Positions 46,518-58,647 are shown, counted from the first letter of the stretch. The stretch is DNA of 64,000 nucleotides from Billgrantia lactosivorans (GCF_003254665.1 NZ_QHGY01000001.1:248001-312000); one strand, 5' to 3'. Translations and numbers: made by a program. Notes: generated by a model not told the origin, from the letters alone.

Positions 46518-47595
46518 ATGGCATTTGCGTTCTCCTCCAAGCTCTCCCCCATCGCGCGGCGTCGTATCGAGGTCTTCCGCCGCAACCGTCGCGCCCGGGT
46601 CTCGCTGTGGATCTTTCTTGTCCTGTTCGCGGTGAGCCTGGGTGCCGAACTGATCGCCAACGACAAGCCCCTCGTGATGCGCTACGACGGCCAGTGGTAC
46701 GTGCCGCTGCTGGTGGATTACCCCGAGACCGAGTTCGGCGGCTTCCTGCCCACGCGCACCGACTACCACGACCCCTTCATCCGCGAGCGGCTCGAGGAGC
46801 GTGCCATGGCCATCTGGCCGCTGATCCCGTTCTCCTACCAGACCCTGGACATGCAGATGATGCGGCCGTCGCCCTCGCCGCCCGATCCACGCCACTGGCT
46901 GGGAACGGACGACCAGGGCCGCGACGTCCTGGCGCGCGTGATCTACGGTTTTCGCCTGTCGGTGGCCTTCGCCCTGGTGTTGACCGCGGGCTCGCTGGTG
47001 ATGGGGGTGATCATCGGCGGCATCCAGGGTTACTTCGGCGGCAAGACCGACCTGATCGGTCAGCGCCTGACCGAGATCTGGTCGGGCTTGCCGGTACTGT
47101 TCCTGCTGATCATCCTGGCCAGCTTCGTCCAGCCCGGCTTCTGGTGGCTGCTAGGTATCATGCTGCTGTTCTCCTGGCTCGGCCTGGTGGACGTGGTGCG
47201 CGCCGAGTTCCTGCGCGCGCGCAACCTCGAATACGTGCGCGCCGCCAAGGCCATGGGGCTGCCGTCGCGGCTGATCATGTGGCGCCACGTGCTGCCCAAT
47301 GCCATGGTGGCCACCCTGACCTTCATCCCGTTCCTCTTCACCGGCGCCATCACCACCCTGACGGCGCTCGATTTCCTCGGCTTCGGCCTGCCGCCGGGCT
47401 CGCCGTCGCTGGGCGAGCTGGTGGCCCAGGGCAAGAACAACCTGCATGCGCCCTGGCTCGGCATCACCGCCTTCGTCAGCCTGTCGCTGATGCTTTCGCT
47501 GCTGGTCTTCATCGGCGAAGGATTGCGCGACGCATTCGACCCGCGACACATCCAGCACGCCGCCAGCGCCACGCCGCTGACCAGGACTCAGCCCA

Positions 47596-47603
<8 letters not shown>
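46518..47603 (+). CDS. yejE: Peptide/microcin C ABC transporter permease YejE
   Basis: Partner permease, 361 residues. An N-terminal cytoplasmic part and first helix (about 30-48), a long outside loop with HWLGTDDQGRDVLARVIYGF, five more helices and the ATPase contact loop ARNLEYVRAAKAMGLPS. The ATG follows the yejB stop by 4 bases and the stop overlaps yejF by 8 bases. Confidence 0.94.
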
Positions 47604-49194
<1,591 letters not shown>

Positions 49195-49346
49195 GCTGTT
49201 GACATGGTGATTGTGGTATAGGTTGGGCGACCTGGAAGATAACGGTATAAAAGCCGTATCGTGGCTAAGTATGCCGAACGCGCCTCTTGGCCCGGCATGT
49301 CTTATACTGGGGACTTCGTGCCCGTCAGGATCACAGGAACGCCTTC

Positions 49347-51092
49347 ATGCGCTGCCTTGTCCTTTCATTGCGGCGCTTTGCGCTGCTGTTGCTGCTCGTG
49401 TCTCCTGCCGTGGCGACGGCCTCACCCATGGATCTGGACAAGGGCTGGGAGTACCGCTGGGGGGATTCACCTCGGCTTGCCGACGGCACCCTCGCCTGGC
49501 TGGACGACACGATCGACGAATCGGCGTGGCAGGCTATCGAATTCCCCTCCAACCCGCCCGGCCGAGAAGGCAACCGGCATGCCTGGTTCCGCATCACCCT
49601 GCCCGACGGCGAGTGGCGTGACCCGGTGCTCTATGTCTACAGCATCGACCTGATTGCACAGGCGTTCCTGGATGGCGAGCTGATCTACCAGCACGGCAGC
49701 TTCGACGCCCGCGGCGAAGGCCCCTTCGTCGGCTGGCCCTGGCACGTGATCAGCCTGCCCGAGGATTTCGCCGGACGCCAGCTGGCGTTCCGGGTCTATT
49801 CCAACTACACCGATATCGGCCTGTGGGGCGAGGTCCGCCTGATGGACCGTCCCCAGCTGTTCGCCATGATTCTGAACCGCTCGGCGGCCGACCTGGTGGT
49901 GAGCGCCTTCTGCCTGCTGCTCGCCCTGCTCGCCGGCGGCTTCGCCCTGCTCCACCAGCGTCGCCAGACCTTTGCCGGTATCGGGTTCTTCTCGCTCGCC
50001 TCGGGGGTGATGATCCTGGCCGAAACCCAGGCCAGCCAGCTGCTACTGGCGGCACCCCTGCTGTGGGACTATCTCGCGGCGGCCGGTTACTACGCGCTGC
50101 CGGTGGGCATCGGCCTGCTGCTGCAGCCATGGTTCTCGGATCGGCGCGCGCGCTGGATTCGCCGCCTGTGGCAGTTCCACCTGGGCTACCTCGTGCTGGC
50201 CCTGGGCCTCGCCCTGATCGGCGTCGTCAACCTCTCCAGCACCTTCCCGCCCTACGATGTCCTGCTGGCCGTCACACTGCCGGTACTGTTCGCCCTCGTT
50301 GCCGGCCACCTGAGGCAGCTCAACGGCGAGCAGCGGCTGATCATCGCCGCCTACGGCCTGTTCGCCCTGCTGCTGCTGGTCGACATGGCGGTTGCCCATG
50401 GCCTGCTGCCGTGGCGGCGCGTTCCGGTCAGCCTGGGAGCACTGGGTTTCAGCCTGGCCATCGTGGCGATCTCGCTGCGCCACTACGCCCACACCCAGCG
50501 GGAACTACTCGAGCTGAACCAGCGCCTCGAGCAGCAGGTTGCCGATCGCACCCGCGACCTGCAGCATCTGGTCGAGCAGTTGCGCGCCTTCTCCTATCAG
50601 GACCCCTTGACCGGGTTGAAGAACCGCCGTCACTTCGACGAGATATTCGCACACGAGGCGGCCATCGCCCGGCGTGGTACGCCGCTCACGCTGGTGATGC
50701 TCGATATCGACCACTTCAAGCAGTTCAACGACCTGTTCGGACATGAGGCCGGCGATGCGGTGCTGGTGGCCACGGCAAGGCTGATCGGCGATCACTTCCG
50801 CGAGGCCGACGTGGTCTGCCGCCTGGGTGGCGAGGAGTTCGTGGTGGTGATGCCCGGCGCCTCGGCACGGCAAGCCAGCGAAGCCGTCGAGCGTCTGCTG
50901 GCGTCGATGCGCCAGCAGTCCTTCCTGCATGGTGGCGAGGCGCTCGGCTGCGTCAGCCTCTCCTGCGGCATCGCCAGCTATCCGGCGCATGCCGACGATC
51001 CGTACGCACTGATTCGCCTGGCCGACCTGGCGCTCTATCGGGCCAAGCATTGCGGCCGCGACCGTAGCGAAACCTATGCGCCATCCACGTGA
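49347..51092 (+). CDS. Membrane diguanylate cyclase with 7TM-DISM sensor
   Basis: Protein of 581 residues: signal peptide (1-25), periplasmic ligand-binding beta domain (about 30-175), seven-helix 7TMR-DISM membrane region (about 180-385), a short coiled coil (about 390-425) and a GGEEF domain. The active-site GGEEF is at 494-498 and the inhibitory I-site RxxD at 485-488 (READ), so cyclic-di-GMP synthesis with product inhibition is expected. The start at 49347 (MRCLVLSL) has AGGA 8 bases upstream; a longer frame would destroy the signal peptide. Signal unknown. Confidence 0.93.
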   Translation: MRCLVLSLRRFALLLLLVSPAVATASPMDLDKGWEYRWGDSPRLADGTLAWLDDTIDESAWQAIEFPSNPPGREGNRHAWFRITLPDGEWRDPVLYVYSIDLIAQAFLDGELIYQHGSFDARGEGPFVGWPWHVISLPEDFAGRQLAFRVYSNYTDIGLWGEVRLMDRPQLFAMILNRSAADLVVSAFCLLLALLAGGFALLHQRRQTFAGIGFFSLASGVMILAETQASQLLLAAPLLWDYLAAAGYYALPVGIGLLLQPWFSDRRARWIRRLWQFHLGYLVLALGLALIGVVNLSSTFPPYDVLLAVTLPVLFALVAGHLRQLNGEQRLIIAAYGLFALLLLVDMAVAHGLLPWRRVPVSLGALGFSLAIVAISLRHYAHTQRELLELNQRLEQQVADRTRDLQHLVEQLRAFSYQDPLTGLKNRRHFDEIFAHEAAIARRGTPLTLVMLDIDHFKQFNDLFGHEAGDAVLVATARLIGDHFREADVVCRLGGEEFVVVMPGASARQASEAVERLLASMRQQSFLHGGEALGCVSLSCGIASYPAHADDPYALIRLADLALYRAKHCGRDRSETYAPST

Positions 51093-51093
51093 A

Positions 51094-51795
51094 TCAGGCG
51101 AATTCGGCGACCTCTACGGCACTCAGTTCCCGCCACTCCCCCGGCGCCAGGGTACCCAGCGACAGTGGCCCCACCGACTCCCGATGCAGCGCCGTGACGT
51201 GATTGCCGATGGCGGCAAACATGCGCTTGACCTGGTGATAGCGCCCCTCGTACAGCGTCAGCTCGGCCTCGTGGCTGCTGCGCATGACGAGGGTGGCCGG
51301 CAGGGTCGGCTTCTCTTCCCCCTCCAGCAGCATGCCCTCGGCGAAGCGCCGCACGGCGTCGGCCAGGGTGGCGCCCGCGAGGGGCTCTGCCAGGGTGGCG
51401 CGATAGATCTTGGCGCAGCGTCGACGCGGCGAGCTGACGCGATGCGACCACTGGCCATCGTCGGTCAGCAGCACCAGACCGGTGGTATCGACGTCGAGCC
51501 GCCCCACCGGCTGCAGGCGCTCGGCCTTGGGCAGGTCGATGAGGTCCACAACGCGTGGATAGAGTCCTCGGCGCGCGCTGCACTCCACGTCGGCGGGTTT
51601 GTGGAGCATCACGTAGCGCAACCCGACCAGGGCCAGCGGCTGGCCGTCCCACTCCACCCGGTCAGCGGCGCCGACCCGGGTGGCGGACTGCTTCACCACG
51701 GCCCCGTTGACGCGGACCTCACCGCGATGCAGCGCCTTCTTGGCCAGGCTGCGGGTCAGGTCCGTGGTTTCCGCCAGGAAGCGATCCAGGCGCAT
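51094..51795 (-). CDS. rsuA: 16S rRNA pseudouridine(516) synthase
   Basis: Isomerises U516 of 16S rRNA. The 233-residue protein has an N-terminal S4 RNA-binding domain (1-60, MRLDRFLAETTDLTRSLAKK) and the catalytic domain with the nucleophile aspartate in GRLDVDTTGLVLLT and the late motif EGRYHQVKRMFAA. Length matches E. coli RsuA (231). The longer frame upstream overlaps yafV and is not used. One base overlap with yafV (stop/start), one operon. Confidence 0.94.
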   Translation of the reverse strand: MRLDRFLAETTDLTRSLAKKALHRGEVRVNGAVVKQSATRVGAADRVEWDGQPLALVGLRYVMLHKPADVECSARRGLYPRVVDLIDLPKAERLQPVGRLDVDTTGLVLLTDDGQWSHRVSSPRRRCAKIYRATLAEPLAGATLADAVRRFAEGMLLEGEEKPTLPATLVMRSSHEAELTLYEGRYHQVKRMFAAIGNHVTALHRESVGPLSLGTLAPGEWRELSAVEVAEFA

Positions 51796-52610
51796 CAGAA
51801 CCCCACCCCATCGGCCAGTGAAAAGTGGTCGGCATCCCGCCAGGCAGGAAACTTCTCGCGGAAGGCCTCGAGGTCGGCACGTGACAGCGTCGCGCTCTTG
51901 ATGAAGGCGGTGTCGCGGGGCTCGTCGATGATCGCCTCGCCCTTGAAGTCCACCAGCATGGAATCGCCGGCATAATGCATGCCGTTGGCATCCTCGCCCA
52001 CACGATTGACGCCGATGACCGGGCACAGGTTCTCGATCGCGCGAGCCTGCAGCAGGATGCGCCAGGGGTGTCGCCGCGGTGCCGGCCAGTTGGCCACGCA
52101 CAGCAGCGCATCGTACTCGAAGTGCTCGCCGGGCCCGGGGCTCTGGCGCAGCCATACCGGGAAACGCAGGTCGTAGCAGACGCTGAGCAGGATACGGAAG
52201 CCCTTCAGCGTGACGATCACCCGATCGTGGCCCATGGAGTAGCGCTCATGCTCGCCGGCCATGCGGAACAGGTGACGCTTGTCGTAGCAGACGCGGCTGC
52301 CGTCGGGCCGCGCCCAGACGAGGCGGTTGTAGTAGCGGCCGTCCTCGACGACCGCCACGCTGCCCGTGACCACGCAGTTGCGCTCGCGGGCCTGGCCGCT
52401 CAACCAGGCGACGGCACGGCTCTGCTCCATCGGTTCTGCCATCTCGCGCGAGTTCATGGTGAAGCCGGTGGCGAACATTTCCGGCAGCACGATGAGGTCG
52501 GTGGCGTCGCCGTCCAGATCGCCAAGCTGCTCTTCGAGCATGCGGCAGTTGGCCTCGGGGTCTTCCCAGCGCAGGTCGCACTGCACCAGGGTCGTACGCA
52601 GATCGCTCAT
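51795..52610 (-). CDS. yafV: Nitrilase-family omega-amidase (YafV type)
   Basis: Carbon-nitrogen hydrolase, 271 residues, with the Glu-Lys-Cys triad in LPEMFATGF (E44), YDKRHLF and VCYDLRFP. E. coli YafV has omega-amidase activity towards alpha-ketoglutaramate and alpha-ketosuccinamate and has been linked to methionine salvage transamination. It precedes rsuA with one base overlap. Confidence 0.92.
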   Translation of the reverse strand: MSDLRTTLVQCDLRWEDPEANCRMLEEQLGDLDGDATDLIVLPEMFATGFTMNSREMAEPMEQSRAVAWLSGQARERNCVVTGSVAVVEDGRYYNRLVWARPDGSRVCYDKRHLFRMAGEHERYSMGHDRVIVTLKGFRILLSVCYDLRFPVWLRQSPGPGEHFEYDALLCVANWPAPRRHPWRILLQARAIENLCPVIGVNRVGEDANGMHYAGDSMLVDFKGEAIIDEPRDTAFIKSATLSRADLEAFREKFPAWRDADHFSLADGVGF

Positions 52611-52770
52611 GGGGGAGTCCCTTGCAGTTGTTCGTCCATCGTTTCAGCCTACCCCAGGCGGCGATCGACGTCAGCCCGCGTGCACGCTTCGAGGGCCCCG
52701 GCCTCGGCCGCATGGAGCCCGGTTCAATAGGCTGCTAAATTACAGCTTTCCCCCCAGCAGAGTATCCGGC

Positions 52771-53706
52771 ATGTCCCTGCAGTCCTCGAATGATCGTGAA
52801 GCCGTGCGTGGCGTCGGTTTCGGCCTGGCCGCCTATGTCATGTGGGGCTGTTTTCCGTTGTTCTTCGCCCTGTTCGAGGGCGTGCCCGCCTTCGAGGTGC
52901 TGATTCACCGCATCATCTGGTCGTGCCTGTTCCTGGTCGTTCTCATCACCCTGCTCAAGCGCTGGGCGCCCATTCGCAAGGCATGCAGCGAACCCAGGCG
53001 CCTCGGGCGCGTGCTCGGCTGTGCCCTGCTGATCGCCACCAACTGGGGGCTCTACATCTACGCCGTCGAGAGTCGTCAGGTGTTCCAGGCCAGCCTGGGC
53101 TACTTCCTCACGCCGCTGGTCAACGTGGCCCTGGGCATGCTGGTGCTGCGCGAGGCCATGGCCGGGCTGCAGCGCATCGCGGTGCTGCTGGCAGGCACCG
53201 CCATCGCCATTCAGCTGGTGCTGCTGGGAGAGCTGCCCTGGATCAGCCTGACACTGGCGCTGAGCTTCGGCACCTACGGCCTGTTGCGCAAGCAGGTACC
53301 GCTGGACGGGCTGTCGGGCCTTTTCGTGGAGACCCTGCTGCTGCTGCCGCTGGGCCTGCTGGCCCTGGCCTGGTTCACGGCGAGCGGGCTCTCCCACTTC
53401 CTGGCCGAGCCCGGCATCACGCTGCTGCTGATAGCGAGCGGGGTGCTCACCGCCCTGCCGCTGCTGGCTTTCGCCGGGGCGGCCCGGCGGCTGCGCCTGG
53501 CGACGCTGGGCTTCCTCATGTACCTCAATCCCACCATCCAGTTCTTCATCGCCCTGCTGGTGTTCCGCGAGCCGTTGTCGGCGACGCAGCTGGCCACCTT
53601 CCTGCTGATCTGGGCCAGCCTGGGACTCTACTCCTGGTCGGCCTGGAACGCCCGGATACGCCCTCTGGCACCGGCTGGCACCGCCGCCCGCCCCGAGCAC
53701 CGCTGA
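52771..53706 (+). CDS. rarD: EamA family transporter RarD
   Basis: Ten-helix drug/metabolite transporter of 311 residues. The RarD-type N-terminal motif FGLAAYVMWGCFPLFFALFE and YIYAVESRQVFQASLGYFLTPLVNV, in recognisable parts, identify the subfamily. Substrate unknown; E. coli rarD is annotated as a chloramphenicol resistance permease by similarity. The ATG at 52771 lacks a strong ribosome-binding site. Convergent with the chemoreceptor gene. Confidence 0.9.
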   Translation: MSLQSSNDREAVRGVGFGLAAYVMWGCFPLFFALFEGVPAFEVLIHRIIWSCLFLVVLITLLKRWAPIRKACSEPRRLGRVLGCALLIATNWGLYIYAVESRQVFQASLGYFLTPLVNVALGMLVLREAMAGLQRIAVLLAGTAIAIQLVLLGELPWISLTLALSFGTYGLLRKQVPLDGLSGLFVETLLLLPLGLLALAWFTASGLSHFLAEPGITLLLIASGVLTALPLLAFAGAARRLRLATLGFLMYLNPTIQFFIALLVFREPLSATQLATFLLIWASLGLYSWSAWNARIRPLAPAGTAARPEHR

Positions 53707-53727
53707 GCGGCACCGCGGGCCGGGTCG

Positions 53728-55320
53728 TCACGCCGCCTCGGGCTTGTAGCCGACCCGGAACCCGCCCCAGTGCTTGCCGCCGACGTAGATGGGGACCGAC
53801 AGGTCGTGCATCACTTCTCCGGTATCGCGCTTGTAGGTCTGCAGCAGCAGGGTCTGCTCATGCGTGCCGCAGCGTTGACCGGTGGTGTCCTCGTAGATCC
53901 GCCGGTTGCGGCAGAACCTGAGGTCGTGGTCGTAGTCGCCGGTGGGCGGCCGGCTGCTCTGGGCATTGTGAGTGGGGATGTAGCCTCGACGGTCGATGCC
54001 GATGGCGTAGGCCACCCCCAGCCGCTCGAGAAGCGGTTCCTGGATGGGCGGGAAATTGTCGTCGGTGAAGCCGACGAAGCCGGTCTCGTACTGCTGTGGA
54101 TTGGTGCCGGGAATCGGCGTGTACTGGGCATGGAAGAGGGTCTGCTCGTCGAGTTCGCCGCGCTTGATGGCAGAATCGAGCAGTGCGCCGATCTTGGCGG
54201 CGGCCTGGCGAGCCGCCTCGAAGACCTGCTGGTGGCGCCCCTCCAGGCGCTGCTGGGCCAGCGCCGCGTCGACCGCTTCGGCACCCGCCATCAGGGCGCG
54301 CGCCTGGCTCGCCAGGCCGTGCATGTCGCGGTTGCCCTGTTCGGCGTCCTCCTCCAGCGTGCCCAGGGTGCCCGCGACGCGCTGCGAGTGCCGGTTGGTG
54401 TCCTCCATGGCCTCGGCGATGGAGCGGATCTCGCCCTCCACCTGGTCGAAATGACCGGTCATCTCGGTGAGTTGCTCGCCGACCTTGCTCATCTCCTTGG
54501 CGCGGTCGCCGACCCGCTGCATCAGGTGGCCGATGGTGTCGACCACGCGATGGCTGCTGTCGCCGATATCCCCGACCAGGGCTTCGACGTTGCGCGTGGC
54601 ATCCGCGGTCCGTCCGGCGAGCTGGCGTACCTCCCCGGCCACCACGGCGAAGCCGCGGCCATGTTCGCCGGCCCGAGCGGCCTCGATCGAGGCATTGAGC
54701 GAGAGCAGGTTGGTCTGCTCGGCGATCTCCTCGATCAACGAGGTCACGTGGCGCACGCTGTCGGCCTTCTGGCTCAGCATGTTGAGCAGTTCCAGCGCCT
54801 CTTCGGAGCGCTCGGCCAGGGCCTGCATCTCGTCGATCACCTGCCCCAGCGATTCCCGGCTGACGTGGCTGGCATCCCGGGAGCGACTCGCCAGGGTCGC
54901 CACATTGGACGCGCTGGCGGCGACCTGCTCGATCGCCGAGGTGATCGCCGCCATGCTCGAGGAGGCTTCGCGCACGGTCTGTTCCTGGCGCTCCAGGCGC
55001 TGGTCCATGCGATCGGCGTGGTGGGACACCTCGGCAGAAGCGATCGCCGTGGTGCTGGCCTGGCGGATCAGGCCATGGGCCATCCGCCGCAACGAGAGGT
55101 AATCCCGGGACGCGGGCAGCCAGACATGAAAGCGGTCGTTGGCCAGCGAGTCGGCGCTGGCGCGGTAGATCGCAGCAAGACCACTCAGCGCGAACGCGGC
55201 ACCCGAGATGGACGCCAGCCCCACCGAGAGCAGCGCCTGCCATCCGGCGCCGCCGCGGGAGCCCAACATGAGGCCGGCGGCCAGCGTAACCGCGGCCAGC
55301 AGGAGCATCAGTATCCGCAT
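53728..55320 (-). CDS. Methyl-accepting chemotaxis protein with C-terminal sensor-like domain
   Basis: Receptor of 530 residues. Two short N-terminal hydrophobic helices (1-20, 29-52) are joined by a few residues, so there is no periplasmic domain. A methyl-accepting coiled coil follows with the signalling tip [20 protein letters not shown] (about 195-215) and the flanking [15 protein letters not shown]. Then comes an unusual C-terminal domain (about 370-530) with [20 protein letters not shown] and [18 protein letters not shown], resembling a Cache/PAS-type sensor placed after the signalling hairpin. The usual C-terminal receptor-methylation pentapeptide is absent. Signal unknown. Confidence 0.88.
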   Translation of the reverse strand: MRILMLLLAAVTLAAGLMLGSRGGAGWQALLSVGLASISGAAFALSGLAAIYRASADSLANDRFHVWLPASRDYLSLRRMAHGLIRQASTTAIASAEVSHHADRMDQRLERQEQTVREASSSMAAITSAIEQVAASASNVATLASRSRDASHVSRESLGQVIDEMQALAERSEEALELLNMLSQKADSVRHVTSLIEEIAEQTNLLSLNASIEAARAGEHGRGFAVVAGEVRQLAGRTADATRNVEALVGDIGDSSHRVVDTIGHLMQRVGDRAKEMSKVGEQLTEMTGHFDQVEGEIRSIAEAMEDTNRHSQRVAGTLGTLEEDAEQGNRDMHGLASQARALMAGAEAVDAALAQQRLEGRHQQVFEAARQAAAKIGALLDSAIKRGELDEQTLFHAQYTPIPGTNPQQYETGFVGFTDDNFPPIQEPLLERLGVAYAIGIDRRGYIPTHNAQSSRPPTGDYDHDLRFCRNRRIYEDTTGQRCGTHEQTLLLQTYKRDTGEVMHDLSVPIYVGGKHWGGFRVGYKPEAA

Positions 55321-55503
55321 GCGTGTCGTCTCTTTGTTATAGAAGTTTTCGAAGATTAACGTCTAGTAAGTGGCATACGCATCACCACTTTCGCCTGACA
55401 GACGAAAGCGCTACTCAAGTCTCATGCTGAGCGGTCGATACTGAAATGCTTCGAGGCGGCGAAGCCCCGTCCGTTCGGGCAGGCGAGCCAGCAGCACGCT
55501 GAG

Positions 55504-55536
55504 GCGCCGGGCGGGTCGCGAGGCGACGCCCGGCGC
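55504..55536 (-). terminator. Hairpin downstream of metY
   Basis: Stem GCGCCGGGC / GCCCGGCGC continued by GTCGC / GCGAC with loop GAG, just past the metY stop. T-run absent; a 3'-end hairpin is inferred. The 183 bases between it and the chemoreceptor start hold only a short CTTTCG / CGAAAG stem at 55388-55408. Confidence 0.5.
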
Positions 55537-55541
55537 TTCCC

Positions 55542-56816
55542 TCACGCCTGGCTGGCGGCGAGCGCCTGGTCGAGATCGGCGATGATGTCATCGACATGCT
55601 CGATGCCGATGGAGAGGCGCACCATGTCCGGCGTGACGCCGGCGGCGGCGAGTTCGTCGTCGCTGAGCTGTCGATGGGTGGTCGATGCCGGAATCGACGA
55701 GCAGGTCTTGGCATCGCCGATGTTGACCAGGCGCAGGATCATGCCCAGCGCATCGTAGAAGCGCGCGCCGGCGTCTCGGCCGCCCTGGATGCCGAAGCTG
55801 AGAATGCCCGAGGCCTGACCGTTCATGTAGCGCCGGGCCAGGGCGTGATCCTTGTGACCGGGCAGGCCGGCATACTGCACCCAGGTCACCGCCGGATGCC
55901 CGTCCAGGTACTCGGCTACCTGGCGTGCGTTGTCGCAGATGCGCTCGATGCGCAGCGCCAGCGTCTCCAGTCCCTGCAGCAGATTCCAGGCCGCCTGAGC
56001 CGAGAGCGCCGCCCCCATGTTGCGCAGTGGCACCACCCGGGCACGGGCGATGAAGGCGGCGTCTCCCACGTCGCGGGTATAGCTCACCCCATGGTAGGAG
56101 ACGTCCGGCTCGTTGAGCAGCGGGAAGCGCTTGGGGTGGTCGGCCCAGGGGAACTTGCCAGAGTCGACGATGACGCCACCGACCGTGGTGCCGTGCCCGC
56201 CGATGTACTTGGTCGCGGAGTGGATCACGATGTCGGCACCGTGCTCGATCGGCCGCCACAGGAAGGGCGTGGGCACGGTGTTGTCGACGATCACCGGCAC
56301 GCCGTGACGATGCGCGGCCTCGGCCAGCCTGGCCATGTCGACCACGCTGCCCGAGGGATTGCCGACGCTTTCGCAGAACACCGCCTTGGTACGCGCGTCG
56401 ATCAGCGACTCGATGCCGTCGATGTCGTCCTTGTCGGCGAAGCGCACCTCGATGCCCTGGCGCGGCAGGGTATGTGCAAACAGGTTGTAGGTGCCGCCAT
56501 AAAGCTCGCTGATCGAGACGATGTTGTCGCCGGCCTCGGCGATGGTCTGGATCGCATAGGTGATGGCCGCCATGCCGGAGGCCACCGCCAGCCCGGCGAC
56601 ACCACCTTCCAGCGCGGCGATGCGCTGCTCGAGCACGGCGCAGGTGGGATTCATGATGCGCGAATAGATATTGCCTTCGACCTTGAGATCGAACAGGTCG
56701 GCGGCATGCTGCGCGCTGTCGAAGGAGAACGAGGTGGTCTGGTGGATCGGCACGGCCACGGCGTGCTGGTCGTCGGGGGCGTAGCCGTGGTGCAGGGCGA
56801 TGGTTTCGGGCTTCAT
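55542..56816 (-). CDS. metY: O-acetylhomoserine sulfhydrylase (MetY type)
   Basis: PLP enzyme making homocysteine from O-acetylhomoserine and sulfide, the direct sulfhydrylation route feeding MetH. The 424 residues carry the PLP-lysine motif HSATKYIGGHGTTVGG, the N-terminal YSRIMNPT and AVASGMAAI, all typical of the MetY/Cys-Met family. The ATG at 56816 has AGGAC 7 bases upstream; the longer frame is unsupported. Divergent from a SulP permease, consistent with sulfur assimilation. Minus-strand TATAAA (56842-56847) is a possible -10. Confidence 0.94.
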   Translation of the reverse strand: MKPETIALHHGYAPDDQHAVAVPIHQTTSFSFDSAQHAADLFDLKVEGNIYSRIMNPTCAVLEQRIAALEGGVAGLAVASGMAAITYAIQTIAEAGDNIVSISELYGGTYNLFAHTLPRQGIEVRFADKDDIDGIESLIDARTKAVFCESVGNPSGSVVDMARLAEAAHRHGVPVIVDNTVPTPFLWRPIEHGADIVIHSATKYIGGHGTTVGGVIVDSGKFPWADHPKRFPLLNEPDVSYHGVSYTRDVGDAAFIARARVVPLRNMGAALSAQAAWNLLQGLETLALRIERICDNARQVAEYLDGHPAVTWVQYAGLPGHKDHALARRYMNGQASGILSFGIQGGRDAGARFYDALGMILRLVNIGDAKTCSSIPASTTHRQLSDDELAAAGVTPDMVRLSIGIEHVDDIIADLDQALAASQA

Positions 56817-56934
56817 GGGGCGTCCTGTGGTTGAGGGAATCATGGTTTTATATCACTCGATGCTAACCAAGACTCAACCCGTCCACCAATATCGTTTAGT
56901 CTGGTCGTCCCCCCACCCCGACGTGAAGCGAAGG

Positions 56935-58647
56935 ATGCTCAAACGCTACCTGCCGATCCTCACCTGGCTGCCCCACTACAATCGGCGGCTCGGCCTCGCC
57001 GACCTGCTGGCGGGCCTGATCGTCACCGTCATGGTGATCCCCCAGTCGCTGGCCTACGCCGTGCTTGCCGGCCTGCCGGCCGTCGTCGGGCTCTACGCCA
57101 GCCTGCTGCCGAGCCTGGCCTATACCCTGCTCGGCACCAGCCGCACCCTGGCGGCGGGGCCGGTGGCAATCATCGCGCTGATGACCGGCGCGGCGCTGGC
57201 CGGCGTGGCCACGCCTGGAACGGCGCAGTATGTCGAGGCGGCACTGGTGCTGTCGCTGCTGTCAGGGATCATCCTGGTGGTGATGGGCCTGCTGCGCATG
57301 GGTTTCGTCGCCAATTTCCTCAGCCACCCGGTCATTGGCGGCTTCCTCTCGGCCTCGGGCATCCTCATCGCCGCCAGTCAGGCGGGTTACCTGCTCGGCA
57401 TCGAACTCTCGGCGCGCGACCTGCTGCCGCGAGTGGTGGAGCTGGCACGGGAGCTGCCCTCCGTGCATCTGCCCACCCTGGCCATCGGCGCGGGCAGTCT
57501 CGCCTTCCTGCTGTGGCTGCGCCAGTTCGGCCGCGCCAGCTTGCGCCGGCTCGGCCTGCCCCGCTCACTGGCCGACCTGCTTACCCGGGCGGGCCCGGTC
57601 TTCGCCGTGCTGATCACCACCCTGGCGACCTGGCACTGGGGGCTCGAGCAGCGCGGCGTAGCCGTGATCGGGGATATCCCCCAGGGGCTGCCGCCGCTCA
57701 CACTGCCCGGTTTCGACGCCTCGCTGTGGCAGGCCCTGCTGGTGCCGGCCCTGCTGATCAGCGTGGTCGGCTTCGTCGAATCGGTCTCGATGGGCCAGAT
57801 GCTGGCGGCCCGACGACGCGAGCGCATCTCGCCCAACCAGGAGCTGCTCGCCCTCGGCGGCACCAACCTCGCCGCCGCCTTCACCGCCGGCATGCCGGTC
57901 AGCGGCGGCCTGACGCGCACCGTGATCAACCACGACGCCGGCGCCCAGACCCCCCTGGCGGGCCTGTTCGCCATGCTCGGGATCGGTGCGGTGACGCTGT
58001 TCCTTACGCCGGCGTTGCATCATCTGCCCGTCGCCACCCTGGCAGCCACCATTACCGTGTCGATCATCACCCTGATCGACGTGCCGATGATCCGCCAGAC
58101 CTGGCGCTACTCGCGCAGCGACTTCTCGGCCATGGCCGTCACCATCCTGTTGACCCTGGTCGAAGGGGTCGAGGCGGGCATCCTGGGCGGCGTGGGACTC
58201 TCCATCGCGCTGTTCCTCTACCGTACCAGCCGCCCCCACAGCGCCCTGGTCGGCCGCATTCCCGGCACCGAGCACTTCCGCAACGTCGAGCGCCACGACA
58301 CCGAGACCGCCAGTCATCTGGCACTGCTACGCATCGACGAGAGCCTCTACTTCGCCAATGCCCGCTATCTGGAAGACACCGTCTATGACCTGGTGGCGAC
58401 ACGCCCCGAACTCGAACACGTGGTGCTGATCTGCTCGGCGGTCAATCTGATCGACGCCTCGGCGCTGGAAAGCCTGGACGCCATCAATGCCCGCCTCAAG
58501 GATTCACGGGTCACCCTGCACCTGGCCGAGGTCAAGGGGCCGGTCATGGATCAGCTCAAGCGCAGCGACTTCCTCGATGACATGACCGGACGCGTCTTCC
58601 TCAGCAGCTATGCCGCCTGGCGCGAGCTCTCCCGCCCCTCCGACTAG
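56935..58647 (+). CDS. SulP family anion permease with STAS domain
   Basis: Inner-membrane transporter of 570 residues, SLC26/SulP type: about 12-14 helices with the signature MVIPQSLAYAVLAGLPAVVGLYAS (given in part), ISPNQELLALGGTNLAAAF and GGLTRTVINHDAGA, and a C-terminal STAS domain (about 435-560, VVLICSAVNLIDASALESLD). Members carry sulfate, bicarbonate or other anions; metY next door makes sulfate attractive. The start is uncertain: ATG 56935 follows AAGG too closely, and GTG 56923 is an alternative. Confidence 0.9.
   Translation: MLKRYLPILTWLPHYNRRLGLADLLAGLIVTVMVIPQSLAYAVLAGLPAVVGLYASLLPSLAYTLLGTSRTLAAGPVAIIALMTGAALAGVATPGTAQYVEAALVLSLLSGIILVVMGLLRMGFVANFLSHPVIGGFLSASGILIAASQAGYLLGIELSARDLLPRVVELARELPSVHLPTLAIGAGSLAFLLWLRQFGRASLRRLGLPRSLADLLTRAGPVFAVLITTLATWHWGLEQRGVAVIGDIPQGLPPLTLPGFDASLWQALLVPALLISVVGFVESVSMGQMLAARRRERISPNQELLALGGTNLAAAFTAGMPVSGGLTRTVINHDAGAQTPLAGLFAMLGIGAVTLFLTPALHHLPVATLAATITVSIITLIDVPMIRQTWRYSRSDFSAMAVTILLTLVEGVEAGILGGVGLSIALFLYRTSRPHSALVGRIPGTEHFRNVERHDTETASHLALLRIDESLYFANARYLEDTVYDLVATRPELEHVVLICSAVNLIDASALESLDAINARLKDSRVTLHLAEVKGPVMDQLKRSDFLDDMTGRVFLSSYAAWRELSRPSD

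Noticed and set aside
56817..56934. SAM riboswitch before metY
   Set aside because: The leader implied by the likely promoter is too short, and no SAM-aptamer words were found.
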